A stretch of DNA of 64,000 nucleotides from Siphonodentalium dalli (taxonomy: Eukaryota > Mollusca > Scaphopoda > Gadilida > Siphonodentaliidae), in contig CP136065.1 in NCBI GenBank assembly GCA_032622095.1, positions 25,491,141 through 25,555,140 on the forward strand, written 5' to 3'. Of this stretch, positions 11,769 through 23,933 are shown one piece after another. The notes below the pieces were generated by a model that did not search any database, was not told the origin of the DNA, and saw only the letters and a list, made by a program, of their open reading frames with translations. A program made the translations under genes and the position numbers. Each line of letters begins with the position of its first letter. Position 1 is the first letter of the stretch.

Positions 11769-12780
11769 TGACTTTGCCCGTATGTCGCCATTGTCAGTCC
11801 ATCCATCCAGGCATATATATTATACGTACTTATCTGACAATTTAGCTAATTTTCCTCAAATACACTGAAATGCCTAGGTGGTTTCCGATCTTGTATCCTT
11901 CATGGTAACAAGTTGTATCCTGGATGGTAACAGAGACTGCTTGTGCTATGTGGAGAGGCTCGCTTCATTTGTAAACAGATATGATTAACCCGTCAATTGG
12001 CATCAATTAGTCCCATTATTTTCATATTATGAGGCTAAAACATCTATTATATCCAGTCAATTGAGTCGTTTGCAATGATAATGCCCGAAAATACTAAATT
12101 AATCGGTTGCATTCCACACAAAAAGTTATTCGTTGAGACATCAGTCCTGATGGTGACTCACCACAACATAAACTGTGAGGTGCATTATCTATATACATAG
12201 TTCTCATAAAATACTAGCTTTTTGACATAGTCTGTTGTGTGATTTGTAATATAAACTGGTTGTCACCCCTTTGTTTGTTCCCGAGATAGGTATTCAAGAC
12301 TTGCTGCTAGCAGGCGGCCTCAGCTTAGGGGTTCAGAACAGGGAGACTTGAAGTCTCCCTCCAGGAAATTTAGGGAGACTTCTGTCACTTCAGGAAATTT
12401 AGGGAGACTTCAGGGAGAAGTACCTTCTCTGGGCCGCATATTGTCTCGTCCTAACAGACTCGATGATATACAGCCTGAGAATGTAGTTCGACAGAATACG
12501 GATCATCGGAAACACACATGGTGATGATAACCTATATATATCATATTTGTGGAGGCGCAGACTCAGTATACATGTAAGCAGTCATTGCTTCAAATGTACT
12601 TCTTGAGTGAGCATGAACACATTCTCATTTCTTATCAAAATGGCCATGTACATGTATCGATCGAAATGGGCATGTACATGTATCGATCGAAATGGCACTT
12701 TGAGATGTCCCTCAACTCTGATCAAGCTTGAAAATTACTCACCCAAACCCTTGTTTTATCTCGAGTATATATGAAATGGC
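11769..12780. other. Non-coding stretch with small direct repeats
   Basis: Holds a repeated AGGGAGACTT motif at 12340-12410 (two copies of a CAGGAAATTTAGGGAGACTT unit) and a 27-bp duplication containing CATGTACATGTATCGATCG at 12640-12700. Nothing else is supported. Confidence 0.55.
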
Positions 12781-13180
12781 TTAACCCTTTACCCAACAAA
12801 CCGGCCAAAACCGGCCAAATAAAGCTTCAACAGCCTAAAATATCTTCAGTCTGTCTCAATAGAACCATACAAATATGGATATCATTGGAACCGGCTCCTT
12901 GACCACATTGTGATAGTTACAGTTATGCCCTGTGCCAATGCATTCTCTTATATATGTGAGTCGACCATAGGTCGCCTCGCATATATAAGAGAATGCATTG
13001 GCCTAAACAAAATATTTTTTTAACACTTTTTACCATTTTTTCTTACATTCTTTAACAATTTTATAATTTTTAATGTGTTAAGCCAATGCATTCTCTTATA
13101 TATGCGAGGCGACCTATGGTCGACTCGCATATATAAGAGAATGCATTGGCACAGGGCCCTTCTGTTGGGTAAAGGGTTAA
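12781..13180. mobile_element. TTAA MITE family A, copy 1, carrying a hairpin pair
   Basis: Ends are TTAACCCTTTACCCAACA and TGTTGGGTAAAGGGTTAA, a TTAA-flanked terminal inverted repeat of piggyBac type. The left flank of the cargo contains the words GGATATCATTGGAACCGG and CCACATTGTGATAGTTACAG, shared with copies at 31811-32192 (inverted) and 48659-49042. The cargo is the two-hairpin cassette at 12928-13156. No coding capacity. Confidence 0.85.
12928..13156. repeat. Family 1 double-hairpin cassette
   Basis: Two 69-nt hairpins in opposite orientation, 12934-13002 and 13082-13150, bounded outside by CCCTGTGCC and GGCACAGGG and joined by an AT-rich spacer. Each hairpin has 33-nt arms starting GCCAATGCATTCTC and a 3-nt loop. 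The tips read T-CGACC-ATA-GGTCG-C and, on the inverted copy, G-CGACC-TAT-GGTCG-A, so the sixth pair from the loop is unpaired. Confidence 0.9.
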
Positions 13181-14313
13181 TCTAAGGGTTATTTATATAT
13201 TATTGTATCTGAGAAAAGTTAATTCTGAATGTTGTCAAAATAAACAAAGAAAATTGCGTGCCAAGTCAAGCTGCAGTAAAACAACATAACATCGGATCAC
13301 TGACTTACTGAGTTGTGGTTCTTTACTCAGCAGCCAACATTTGGTCATACATGTATATCGCCATCCCTTCAATGTCCTCCGTTTGATGATTTGCAGAAAA
13401 CATGTGAGCCATCAACACTACTACATGTACAACTGTAGCTAATAAATATAATTCAAATGTACAGAAAAAACAACTGTCACCCTGCTGTAAATGCAGCCGC
13501 TCAATGACAAACACAGACTAATAGTTGTCTCAAGCAGATATAAGTGTATATTATTTTACATTCCTAAAAATAAGCCTGCATACTAAGCTCACCTGTCTGA
13601 TATACGCATAGGAGATAGATACTAATAGCGCTAGTAGACAGGTTTACATCTCAAGCCCTTTATATGAAGTTTTGCCATCATCAGCACTTTCAAAAGAGCT
13701 TCCTTTGATAATAAAGATTTTTGTTGCAGAGTTATTCATCTTTGTTTATGTGAAATGTTAATTTTCTGTCTGTTCACACCCTGTTTTCCTCTACAGGATC
13801 TACTGTCTGATAAAAATTATTCAGGAAAGTATGTTTTCTCAGGTATAGAAAATGTTAAGATATAATTGATAATTTTCTGTATCTGGAAATGAGATCAAAT
13901 CTATGAACCCACTCATATGAGGTTTTAATTATCAACGGTTTACTCTTACAAAATGCACATGTGCCAGGTTTGACTTTATTATACCTGTATGGAGATTTTA
14001 TTCTCATGATGCCTGATAATGGAGAATATGAAAGAGCATTTTTGATTATTTACATCTGTGTTTATATGCATGACATTTTTGTTCTGAGTGGGAAATTATG
14101 AGTTACCTGTACTGGTATTTTGAAACAATTAAAAACAAATTGCTCATGTAGTCAGTTTTCAATTCAGTGAAGGTATTAAAGACTTTTTATGTAAACATTG
14201 AAGGGTGTTAATAAATAGAGTAGTTGGGCGCTTTGAACCGGGGATGGTCGAAAAGATCGAGAGATCTTCTCCTTCACCCCACAAAAGGGTGTCACCCCCC
14301 CTCCCAATATATA
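13181..14313. other. Non-coding stretch
   Basis: No gene, clear repeat boundary or RNA is seen. The minus-strand frame at 13323-13514 has no recognisable domain. Confidence 0.5.
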
Positions 14314-14726
14314 GTCTGATTTGCACATAATGTGTAAATCAAGCTACATCAGTTTATCATAATATTTTGTTATTGCAAAGATCATAATTCTTTCTGTCAC
14401 CTAATGTTTGATTTTATAACCTTTTTATATGAGAATATTCATGAATATTCAATATTTTTTCAGCAGGCACTATTATCTTAACCAAGATTACCAAGGACTT
14501 TTAATAGATATTTTGGTAGTGTTTTTTAGGAGTCCTTTTTAACCTCCATAAAATCATTATTTTGGAAGCTGATTATTCCTGTCATCAATAGTTATCAAAA
14601 GAATAAGAAGTAAATAACTGGATTTCAAAAGAAATGGTATATATAGAAAATTTCATACTAAAACCGTATATTTACATGTGCATGTAGTGTAGCTTGATTT
14701 GCACATTATGGGCAAATCAGACTACA
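14314..14726. mobile_element. MITE with palindromic ~40-bp terminal repeats
   Basis: The left end GTCTGATTTGCACATAATGT... and the right end, read on the minus strand, match over about 40 bp. Each end is itself a near-palindrome (TGATTTGC...GCAAATCA). The interior is A/T-rich without coding potential. Confidence 0.65.
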
Positions 14727-15375
14727 GAGACTTTTTGAATTATTTTAATTTTGATGTCTTGAAAGGTTTTTGCACTCAATGGCAGACAGCAATGCTTTCC
14801 ATATTTGATAATATCGGTAGAATGTTTTAACTTAATTCATTTATCTTGATGAATGTGAAAATATGTAACCTTTTGATAGTCACTTACATGTACACATTAC
14901 TGGTAAGTGTATATGCAGTACAAAGTTCAAAGTGGTGTGGGGTAAACTCAGAAGCACCTAGTATGTGAGTAAGAACTTTTCCTGCAATCCTCAATCAACC
15001 CTATATCTTCGATACATCCAATTTATTCAATTCCACTTTAACAAGGCCCTTTAATGACAGAAATAGTTATGTCCTCAGAGTTTTGCATTAAACTGGCATG
15101 GACTTTCCATTTGTGATAAGATCATTTATTGACAATTCCCTGCATGTCTATGGTAAGGTGCAACTATGGAACATTTCAACCAAGTGCCCTACAGGATTTC
15201 ACAAACTACAGTGTTCCATGTTACCTTGAATCAAAGCGCAATTGTGTAATGCAGATATGTAGTCACCATTATTGGACCCTCCCATACATGTAGCTGAGAA
15301 GTCCGTGTAAATTATGAGAAACAATTCTAAATTTTTTTGCATATTCATTGAGTGTGACTTCCTGACATGCATACA

Positions 15376-15535
15376 TAAGGATTAACTGTCATGTGGACTG
15401 TTTTTATGGAGATGTAACCGTGAGGTAAGTGGACATAACTTGTGTAAAACCCGAAGGGTTTTACATACAAGTTATAACCACTTACCTCACGGTTACATCT
15501 CCATAAAAATAGTCCACATGACAGTTAATCCTTAT
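15376..15535. mobile_element. Long single-hairpin element with GAA loop
   Basis: A ~160-bp imperfect palindrome. The outer arm begins TAAGGATTAACTGTCATGTG and the tip is GTAAAACCC-GAA-GGGTTTTAC. A few bulges occur midway (around ACATAACTTGTG). TA lies at both outer edges. Confidence 0.75.
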
Positions 15536-15919
15536 ATTTATATACATTTAGCGAAAAAGCCACTTTTGTAAATATATTTAAATCGAAAAGTGTATCGTGA
15601 CAAAAACAGCCCAAAATACCCAAAAGCACCCTTGGCAAAAGTTAATAGGAACAATTTCTCTTCATATTGAAACCCGATGACGTATTAAGTCAATCCTGCG
15701 CAAGTCCAAATGCGCCCAGAACATTACGCGTTCGTCTTTCCAAACCCAATGACGTATCGATGGTGTTATGAGCTTGGTGTTACGAGCCGTTTGCGCATTC
15801 ACCGAGAAATAACTGCAACTAGCCACGTGGGCGCCGCGCCGACCAATCAGAATGCTGGATTTAGTGATGACAATACTTATTATGTAAATATATAACAATG
15901 AAGTGCTACATATATGAGA

Positions 15920-16136
15920 TACAGTAATGCCCTAAATAATTGACTCCTTAACCACAGCAGAATTATGGGTAACTTTTCAGGATTTAGACGGAAATATGGC
16001 TTGTTGCCATTCATTGGAAAGCTCTGAGTGAGAGCTTTCCAATGAATGGCAACAAGCCATATTTCCGACTTAATCCTGAAAAGTTACCCATAATTCTGCT
16101 ATGGTTAAGGAGTCGATTATTTGGAGCATTACTGTA
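15920..16136. mobile_element. 217-bp hairpin element, family 3, copy 1
   Basis: Symmetric hairpin of 107-nt arms and a 3-nt loop, starting TACAGTAATGCCCTAAATAA and ending in its inverse. The arms contain GAATTATGGGTAACTTTTCA. Position 1 next to the loop is G opposite G; the sixth position is paired, unlike families 1 and 2. TA at the ends suggests a TA-targeting element. Confidence 0.8.
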
Positions 16137-16233
16137 TACTGTAACTGATAATTAAGTTGATGAATAATTCTTTTCAAAAATCATTGGCAAGAAATCAAGT
16201 ATAAACCCCAGGAATACATGTATCTCTATCATC

Positions 16234-16834
16234 AAGCCTGAGTTTAGTGTGCCTGTTACAGTAATGCCCTAAATAATAAACCCCTTAACCACAGCAGAAT
16301 TATGGGTAACTTTTCAGGATTTAGTAGGATATATAGCTTGTTGCCACTCATCGGAAAGCTCTCATTGAGAGCTTTCCAATGAATGGCAACAAGCCATATT
16401 TCCGACTAAATCCTGAAAAGTTACCCATAATTCTGCTGTGGTTAAGGGGTTGATTATTTAGGGCATTACTGTATTTGCAGAATGAGGTCCCCAGAGGGCT
16501 AGCATCACCGAACTCACCCTCTGGGGACCTCATCCTGCGGGGCCTCATATGCTATGGGAGATGGTGAATATTGTTATGTATACCCTTGGGAACCTCGATT
16601 ATGGATTGTGTCGTCTGTCAATTTGGGGATATGGTGAAACTAAACTTAAAAAGAAATACAATCTAAGTTTCTACAGAAATTTGATAATAAAGAAACTTTC
16701 CAAGAAGATGAGGCCAAAGCAGATGAGGTCCCCAGAGGGTGAATTTAGTGATACTAGCCCGCTATACGGGATAGCGACACTAAATTCACCCTCTGGGGAC
16801 CTCATTCTGCAAATGACACACAATAAACTCAGGC
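16234..16834. mobile_element. Family 2 double-hairpin element interrupted by family 3
   Basis: Hairpins at 16477-16538 (inner part of the left arm deleted) and 16719-16810 (tip G-CCCGC-TAT-ACGGG-A), joined by a ~180-bp spacer that recurs in inverted orientation at about 24370-24560. Outer ends share GCCTGAGTTTA (16236) and its inverse (16822-16832). Confidence 0.7.
16257..16473. mobile_element. 217-bp hairpin element, family 3, copy 2
   Basis: Same length and sequence family as 15920-16136, with loop ATT. It sits between GTGCCTGT and TTTGCAGAATGAGG. These two words are almost adjacent at 24248-24272, so this copy is inserted within a family 2 element, at a TA. Confidence 0.8.
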
Positions 16835-17029
16835 TAGATTCACGCCGACTGTGTGACAGCTCTGGAAATTGACTGTTTTCTTCTACTGCATTTGCTTTAG
16901 AATAGCCCGAACTTCTACATTAGCTTTTTCTACAGCCATTATTTGCCATAGCTACATGTAATTTCAAGGGCTTCACCGATATTGATTTCTTATAATTTTG
17001 TATCATACCTTCTAGGTTAGAGCAAAGAA

Positions 17030-17313
17030 ATGGCTGGGGCAAGTTTACGGTTCTGCTCTCGACTTTCTCACAGATTTACATGTTTGGTCAGTATGCCCCA
17101 GAGGGTACTGGTGAATATGAGGACTTGTAGCAGATATCACACTGAGTCTGTTCATCTGAGAAGGACTAACAGTTTGAGTCATCAGTGTGCTCATAGACAG
17201 TTTTGTACATCTGCATCAGAAAAATTTGAGGTTATGAATATTCAAGATTCAGATGACTTCCAAAAACGTGTCTTAGAAAGTGCTACTCCAATTGTTGTTG
17301 ATTTCCACGCAAC
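17030..17313 (+). CDS. TXN2: TXN2 coding exon 1: presequence and start of thioredoxin fold
   Basis: Encodes the mitochondrial presequence and the first strand and helix of the fold ([19 protein letters not shown], then PIVVDFHA). The donor is AC|GTAAGT at 17313/17314, leaving two bases of a Thr codon. That phase matches the single base used at the start of exon 2. Confidence 0.92.
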
Positions 17314-20300
17314 GTAAGTGTACATACATGCATGTATAAACATTCAGAATTAGCCTAGCCCTATATTCTGGAATTGACCATTTATAGATGGTTAGGTCAA
17401 CATAACTCTGATATTCAAGTTGATCCATCATCCATGCATTATTATTATCCTGGAAAAGGTATACATGTATGTGCGTTACACGTATCTTGACATGAAACTT
17501 TGGTTTATAAAAACATCACGCGCTGCTTTCTCTTCAAATTGAAGATTGAGCTATTGCCATGGCATCATCCATGTGTGCATCTGTCAATAATTTTCTTTGG
17601 CTCACCCTACATGTTGCATCCCTCATCCGATCATCATGAAAGTTAATATGGTTCTTCGGGGTGACCTCTAGATGGGAGCCATAAATTTTTTTCGAAATTT
17701 GATAAAAAAAAAGGCCGCCAGCAGCCACTTTTAGCTCAGCTTGACAAAGTCAAGTTTGAGCTATTGATATGGGTTGGTCGTCATTTTTAGCTCAACTTGA
17801 CAAAGTCAAGCTTGAGCTATTGCCATGGGTTGGTGTTCGTCCGACCGTCCGTCCATCAATAATTTCCGTTAGCACACCCACCAGGTCATATCTCTCATCC
17901 GATCATCACCATACTTCATATGGATCTTCGGGGTGACCTCCAGATGGGAGCCTTAAATAAGTTTCATTAAAAAACATGGCTGCCAGCAACCAGCTCAGAT
18001 TTCAAATTGGAAACAATTGCCATACCCTGCAGCCCATATTTATTGGAGAATTGTTTTGTAAATTGACGGGCATGTTTTGGATCACCTACATGTAGATGGG
18101 AGCTATAAAATTTGAACTATTTTTTATGAAAAACTGGCAGCGATCTTGTAGTTTACTCTATGCATGACTAAATAAATCCTCCTTTGCCACACCCTACAGA
18201 CCACATCCCTCATCCGATCATCACCAAACTTAATATGGATCTTTTAGGTGACCTCTGGATGGGAGCCATAAATTTTTCCATATTTCATTGAAAAACATGG
18301 CCGCCAGCAGCCATCTTGGATTCACTGTTTGTAATCCTTTGGCATACCCTACAGGCCACCTGCCTCATCACCAAACTTCGGGGTGACCTGAAGATGGGAG
18401 CTGTCGTTTTATTCCGACATTGTTAAAAAACATGGCTGCCAGCATCCATGTTTGATTTTAAATTTGAATCCATCACCGCACCCTGCATTCCACATTTATT
18501 GTAGAATTGTTTTGAAAATTTACAGGCATGTTTTTGGATCACCTCCAGATTGGAGCTATCAAAATTCGAACCATTTTTGATGAGGATCTCCTCTAGATAG
18601 GAGCTATCAAATTTAAACAATTTTCAATGAAAAAACATGGCTGCTGGAAGCCATCTTGGAGTTTACTCTTTGCATGATTAAATCCATCCCTCATCCGATC
18701 GTCACCAAACTACCGGTACATATGGATTTTTTTGGTGACCACTAGATGAGAGCCAAAAAGTATTTCCGTATTCCATTGAAAATCATGTCCATCTTGGATT
18801 TTACTCTTTGAATGACTAAATCCTCTGATGCACCCAAGAGGCCAACTCCCTCATTCCATCACCACCAAACTTCATATGGATCTTCAGGAAGCCATCTCAG
18901 ATTTTACTCTTTCTATTACATGTAGTATTACTGCATCCATTGGCACACCCTGCAGCTAAACTTTTTCATCTGATTAATCCCAAACTGTTTATGCATTTTC
19001 ATGGTAACCTCCCGTTACTTAAGCATATAAACTGTCTGAGTTACATATCGCTATATGGACTGTAATATGTGGCATGATCCCATTTCCAAATTGAGCTGCA
19101 CTTCCTAGTGTCATTGGCACTTTCATGGATTTCAAATTTGAGTCCATCGGCACACTCTCCAGCACACATTTATTAGAGAAATGATTTGAAAATGTACAGG
19201 CATGTTTAGGATCACCTCTAGATGCGAGCCAATGAATTTTAGCGATTTTCGATGAAAAACATGCCGCCGGAAGCCATCTTAAATTTTACTCTTTGCATGA
19301 CTAAATCCGTTGGCACACCCTACAGACTAAATCCCTCATCTGATCACCACCATCTGATCTTCAGGGTGACCACTAGATGGGAGCCATCAAATATTTCCAA
19401 ATTGCGGTGGAAAACATGGCCACCAGCGCCCAGCGGCCATCTTGTATTTTACTCTTTGCATCACTAAATCCTTCGGCACACCCTACAGGCCACATCCCTC
19501 ATCCAATTGTCACCCCCAAACTTCATACGGTTTAATTAAGGAACATAGAAGCTGAAGGGAAGGGAAAAAGTAACTAAAAAATGTTAATTTGAGACTATAG
19601 ATATACATATATGTACTTCCCAAAAGATGAGGTCTATGCAGAATGAGGCCCCCAGAGGGAGAATTTAATGATGCTATCCTGCTTTGCAGGGTAGCTTAAC
19701 TAAATTCACCTTCTGGGGGCCTCATTCTGCAAAATGACAGACAAACTATTTCAAGACTTGATGCTATTAAATAGAGGATCTCACATGAGTTTCTATTTTA
19801 TATGGAATTTATCAACCGAGTTCACTAAATTCGATTTCAAATAGAATTTAGCCTGGACGAGGTTGATAAATTACGTATAAAATAGAACGAGTTTGAGATA
19901 CTTTTTATCACATGGTCATATAATCGCTTAAATTTTATCGAAAACAACAATAATTAACAGACAGAGAACTTTGTCCCAAAGAGCAGCGTGACGTCATTGC
20001 ACGCAACGATATTACACGTGTCTATTACACTCGAATATTACATAGGAAAATAGTGCTAATCATGTGATAAAATGGTGTACTAAATGATTATAGTGGAATT
20101 TTAAATGAATTCTTGTATTGAATTCTAGAAATATATACCGGTACAGGTACATACCATTTTATGGAATATAATGCTGAGATTTTCCAAGCAGTGCATGTAG
20201 CTGTATAACCCTTTGTGTTTCTATACTAAATACTCATTGACGAGTAGTTCCCTTAGGAAATAAGATAAATCGATCATTTGTTGAACTTATTATCTGAACA

Positions 20301-23300
20301 TCTCCCACCAATGAATATGAATACTTTTGCTATTGTATTTTATTTGTTTTCCTGTCTGTCATCTGCTGATGTATCCTGAACACCCCTTATAACTGGATGT
20401 GAAAATCCATTCAGTATAGAAAGGGTTGAAGTCATGTTATATTAGTAGCTTTAAAATCCTTATTCTTTCCAGTTCTTGACTTTTTATCATCATTTAAATG
20501 TTTTTTATTTAAATCAGTTATTGTTTTGAAAAAAACATTGATTTAAATCGGCCAACCCTGCCTGGAATAGCCGTTGAATTTAACATATAACCATTCATGA
20601 CCTGCAAAGTGCTTGAATTGCCATAGGAGCCTTGAATTACAGCATGGTTTGAACTCGTATTAATTATGGTAAGGTTATGCCATATTTAATTTTTTTTTTT
20701 TTTTTTTTTTAAACTTTAAAATTGACACTGCAAGAAATTATTGGTCTAACAATAACAAATTTCACACCAAATACTGTCTGGAAAATAAATATCAGAACAA
20801 TTTGAACCTTTTAGTCCAATATTTCCATCTGATGATGTGGCTGGCATGGAATTTTTAAAGGTACTCAATCTGATCAGACGGTCCCCATACCATCAAGATA
20901 CAACAACAACAACAACATTTCTTCAAAATACGCTTTAGTTATCAGAATCGATTTATGGCAACAAAATAATGCTATCCACTGTCAACTATGGTATCAAATT
21001 TCCCAAAACTTGTTCTTTATCAACATTTTGATAACAAAATATGGCTGTATTATCACTAAAGCATACAAAATTTGACCGTACTACCACTTGATTTTAGAGT
21101 TATCCATCTTCATCCTCAATTTTGTCCGATACTCTCCATTTGAGCAAGTGTTTCTGGGCCACATATTATTACACATCTCTAGAAATAACAAACTTCAAAA
21201 ATCAATATCTGATCACTCTGAGCTTTGACGGGTGGGTTCCTCGACTCATAAATTTTTCAGTTCTTATTCAATCCTAAAGATATCGGTACATGTGTATATT
21301 CAGACCAGCACAACGGGAATTTACATTGAGTAGAACATAACTGCATTATAATTTTGTTGTGAAGACGGGTATGCTCCAAGTAATTATTCTGATATTTAAA
21401 TAGTTAATATGCATGGAGATCATTGAAATGAACTCGAAAGAAGTAAACTGCTGTTGACTTCAGCAAAAATAGCTGCTTGTATTTTAAATAGTTGGGTTCA
21501 CATTAATAACTAAGACAGTTATATGACCATTATATGACCCCACAGTGACACTCCATCCAGGGTTGTTGGTATGCAGACGTGCTTTCATGCATATTCAGTC
21601 TGGAAATGTGTACTCTTTACAAGCATTGAAACGTCGAAGATTTTACAATTATTTGTCAATTTACATGTCAATTCGATCAGTCCAATCTTCCATAATATAA
21701 TGATGTAACTTACGAATGTAACCATGTTACTTCCCCCTTATACCATGTATTGTAATTGAATGTACTGGTGTGGCAAGTTTTTCAAGTGATGTAGCACGTG
21801 TATGCTATTCCACATCAACCTATTGTATTTTTATTTTCAGGTGGTGTGGCCCTTGTAAGATATTGGCACCAAGGATTGAAGCAATTGTCGGGTCAAAGAC
21901 TGGTAAAGTTCATCTGGCAAAGGTGGACATTGATGATAATGCAGAACTTGCCATGGAGTATGGGGTAGGTCCTCATTGATGTAGCACTATGAATTTTAGT
22001 TTCAAACTTGTATGCAATTTGGTCTGTAATATTGAGACTGTGGAAAACAAATACATTGTACATGTTTCAGTTTTAAAGGCACGTGCGGCATTCGTTACAG
22101 AAATATTAATATTTGTTCAAATCGCCATCAACAGAAGGAATATTAAAAAATATATAGTTGTGTTCATATGCCAAACATAATCAGCGCGTAAATAGTATAT
22201 TGTCGTCAAGACTACGATGGTGTATGTAAACAAGAGCCTGCTCGTGTTACAGAAGTGTTGCTTCTGTTTACATAACACAGCGCAATTCTATTGGTTAGTC
22301 ACACACAAATGATATAAACGCTCTTTATTATTTCCATATCAAGAAAACAGTAAAAAAAAAACGCTCTTTATGTTTACCATATCCGGATCTAAACAAAAGC
22401 CAGGAAATGTAACGTTTTTTGCTTTTGTTTACATAACAAAGGAAAACATTTGACGATAACATACTGCTTATACCATATTTCTGATTGGTATAAGAACAAA
22501 GTATGTCTATATTTTACTATTATTTCTGTTTATGGCAGTTTTTGACAGAGGTGAATATTTTAACAGCATACCCACTGCCAACGCCGCCCGTATCTTTAAG
22601 ATTTTGTTTCTTTCTCTACTTATAAGCAGGCCTCAAAATATGGTGCTGGACATTTGCCGAATGAGGTCCCCAGAGGTGGAATATAGTGACACCACCTGTA
22701 CAGAGGGCTATCATCACCAAATTCATCTTCTGGGGACCTCATTCTACTTCATGTTCTCATGTTCTCTGGAAAGTATCTTTATTATCAAATAAACTCGTTT
22801 TATGGTTTCTTCAGAAACTTCTTTTTGGTCGAGTTTAAAAAAATATTCGACTTACGCTTTGGCGAGATCGGTAGGCATGTGGGTGGACAAATGGGCGGGC
22901 GAGCTGCCGGCCGGGTGCGAGACTGTTAGAGCAATAACTCAAACAAACATCACCCGATTTAATTGATATTTGGTATACATGTATGGGTCTGTTGCAAAAA
23001 TTTGTCCAATCTTTATATGAGAGTTATGTGCCTTAGTTTGTCTACTTTTAGCGATATTCATCGCTCGCGACCATTAGCATGATAACTGAAACAAACTTTG
23101 ACCGATTTCAACGATATTTGGTATATGAGTCTAGGATCACCTCTAGATGGGAGCTGTCAAATTTTATCAATTTTCGTTAAAAAACATTGCTGCCGGCAGC
23201 CTTCTTGGATTTTATTATTTGCATCACTAAATCCTTGAGGGAAGCACTTAGCAATGGTCACGTGATCGATATAAATAATTGGCTGCAGATAAGATTAAGC

Positions 23301-23721
23301 TGAACTTTTAAAAGCATGCCAAATTATTCTGCTGACCTCTTTAGTGATTAGTTGAACAATTTGTGACATCATGTTCTTGTTACGGACTGTTTTATTGGGA
23401 TATGAAACATGTGACCCAAAATTGGCAGTTGACCGATCAATCACCGCACATGATTTCATGTAACACAATGTAAAAATTTATTATTGGGGCAGTTTCTGGT
23501 ATGTACCAATTTACACTCGGTGTTATGCAGAGTATATCAACAGGTTTAGTTCATCTATTTTCTAATTTCTTCATGAACGGACATTAGTTATGAAAAACTT
23601 TCTTCCACAGGTGAACTCTGTACCAACAGTATGTGGCTTCAAGAATGGTCGTGTTACAGACAAGTTCATCGGACTTATGGAAGATGATCGGATAGATAAT
23701 TTTGTTGAGAAACTTATTTGA
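17030..23721 (+). CDS. TXN2: Mitochondrial thioredoxin (thioredoxin 2), three coding exons
   Basis: Coding exons are 17030-17313, 21841-21964 and 23611-23721, joined in frame to 172 residues, close to the usual ~166 of animal TXN2. The product reduces protein disulfides in the mitochondrial matrix and is recycled by thioredoxin reductase 2. Residues 1 to about 60 are rich in Arg and Ser and nearly free of acidic residues, a typical targeting presequence. The active site WCGPCK starts exon 2, and the cis-proline context SVPT starts exon 3. Both introns are GT-AG. The start has G at -3 and +4. An AG at 17014-17015 after a T-rich tract may be a splice acceptor, implying an upstream untranslated exon. 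The introns (4.5 and 1.6 kb) are filled with repeats. A possible ATTAAA signal lies at 23885. No lesion is seen, so it should be functional. Confidence 0.93.
17530..19530. repeat. Reiterated ~170-200 bp repeat in TXN2 intron 1
   Basis: About ten diverged units share the words CACACCCTACAGGCCACATC, CTCATCCGATCATCACCAAA, GGGGTGACCTCTAGATGGGA and ATGGCCGCCAGCAGCCATCT. The left end has palindromic AGCTCAACTTGACAAAGTCA segments (17731, 17787). The same family occurs at 33875-34475, with a fragment at 23130-23235. Confidence 0.8.
19638..19730. repeat. Family 2 hairpin with covarying tip (TXN2 intron 1)
   Basis: 93-nt hairpin, GCAGAATGAGG...CCTCATTCTGC. The tip is T-CCTGC-TTT-GCAGG-G: both sides of the 5-bp stem have changed relative to CCCGC/GCGGG, the loop is TTT, and the sixth pair is a T-G wobble. 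Confidence 0.85.
20204..20429. mobile_element. CCCTTT-ended MITE family J, copy 1
   Basis: Starts TAACCCTTTG...CTATAC and ends GTATAGAAAGGGTTGA. Interior words TACTCATTGACGAGTAGTTC and AACTTATTATCTGAACATCT recur at 29090-29305, 30018-30091 and 36925-37072. The ends resemble other TTAA MITEs here. Confidence 0.6.
20855..21250. mobile_element. TTAA MITE family E, copy 2 (3' truncated), in TXN2 intron 1
   Basis: Begins TTAAAGGTACTCAATC and shares internal ATCAATATCTGATCACTCTG and GGTTCCTCGACTC words with the other family E copies. The right terminal repeat is missing. A (CAA)n run lies at 20890. Confidence 0.7.
21841..21964 (+). CDS. TXN2: TXN2 coding exon 2: WCGPC active site
   Basis: Follows TATTTTCAG. 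It completes the Thr codon and reads [17 protein letters not shown] and [15 protein letters not shown]. The two cysteines are the redox pair. The donor is GGG|GTAGGT at 21964/21965, phase 0. The frame that runs on past 21964 is intron read-through. Confidence 0.95.
22073..22599. mobile_element. TTAA MITE family I, copy 1, in TXN2 intron 2
   Basis: Starts TTAAAGGCACGTGCGGC and ends GCCGCCCGTATCTTTAA. Internal ATATCCGGATCTAAACAAAA and CCATATTTCTGATTGGTATA words recur, inverted, at 27094-27404. Confidence 0.7.
22656..22745. repeat. Family 2 hairpin, decayed tip, in TXN2 intron 2
   Basis: Arms ATGAGGTCCCCAGAGG and TCTGGGGACCTCAT are well kept, but the centre (GACACCACCTGTACAGAGGG) no longer forms the usual tip. 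Confidence 0.75.
23611..23721 (+). CDS. TXN2: TXN2 coding exon 3: cis-proline loop and C-terminus
   Basis: Follows CTTCCACAG. It reads [15 protein letters not shown] and ends with an acidic/amphipathic helix ([13 protein letters not shown]) before TGA. This is the usual C-terminal end of thioredoxins, so the gene is complete. Confidence 0.93.
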   Translation: MNSVPTVCGFKNGRVTDKFIGLMEDDRIDNFVEKLI

Positions 23722-23933
23722 AAGTTTAGCGTATTGTGATTTGGTTGTACTGCCTAAAAGTGACAGGTGATCTTTAACCCTCAAATTAAACCTACTATTT
23801 GATCAGATTTGTCACATTTTTGTGATCGAATTGATGACTTGCCTTGGAAAGACAGATTGAAATGACAGCAATTACACATGTATCATTAAAGTGGCACTGA
23901 GGTCACTGCTGATGTGACCATTTTTTCAACCAA

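Noticed and set aside
11354-11806. 150-residue minus-strand frame
   Set aside because: It begins outside and crosses the hAT-like terminus and contains no recognised domain; best seen as a chance frame.
12934-13002. Family 1 hairpin as a microRNA precursor
   Set aside because: The 3-nt loop and near-perfect stem are atypical for a processed precursor, and copies lie in MITEs. A small-RNA product cannot be excluded without sequencing data, so only the hairpin is annotated.
12934-13150. Family 1 hairpins as a CRISPR-like or bacterial repeat array
   Set aside because: Copies are palindromes inside eukaryotic MITEs, without regular spacers or cas genes, and the window has spliced genes.
21965-21979. 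Continuation of the thioredoxin exon 2 frame to an in-frame stop
   Set aside because: GTAGGT at 21965 is a good donor and exon 3 at 23611 restores the SVPT motif in phase 0, so the read-through is intronic.
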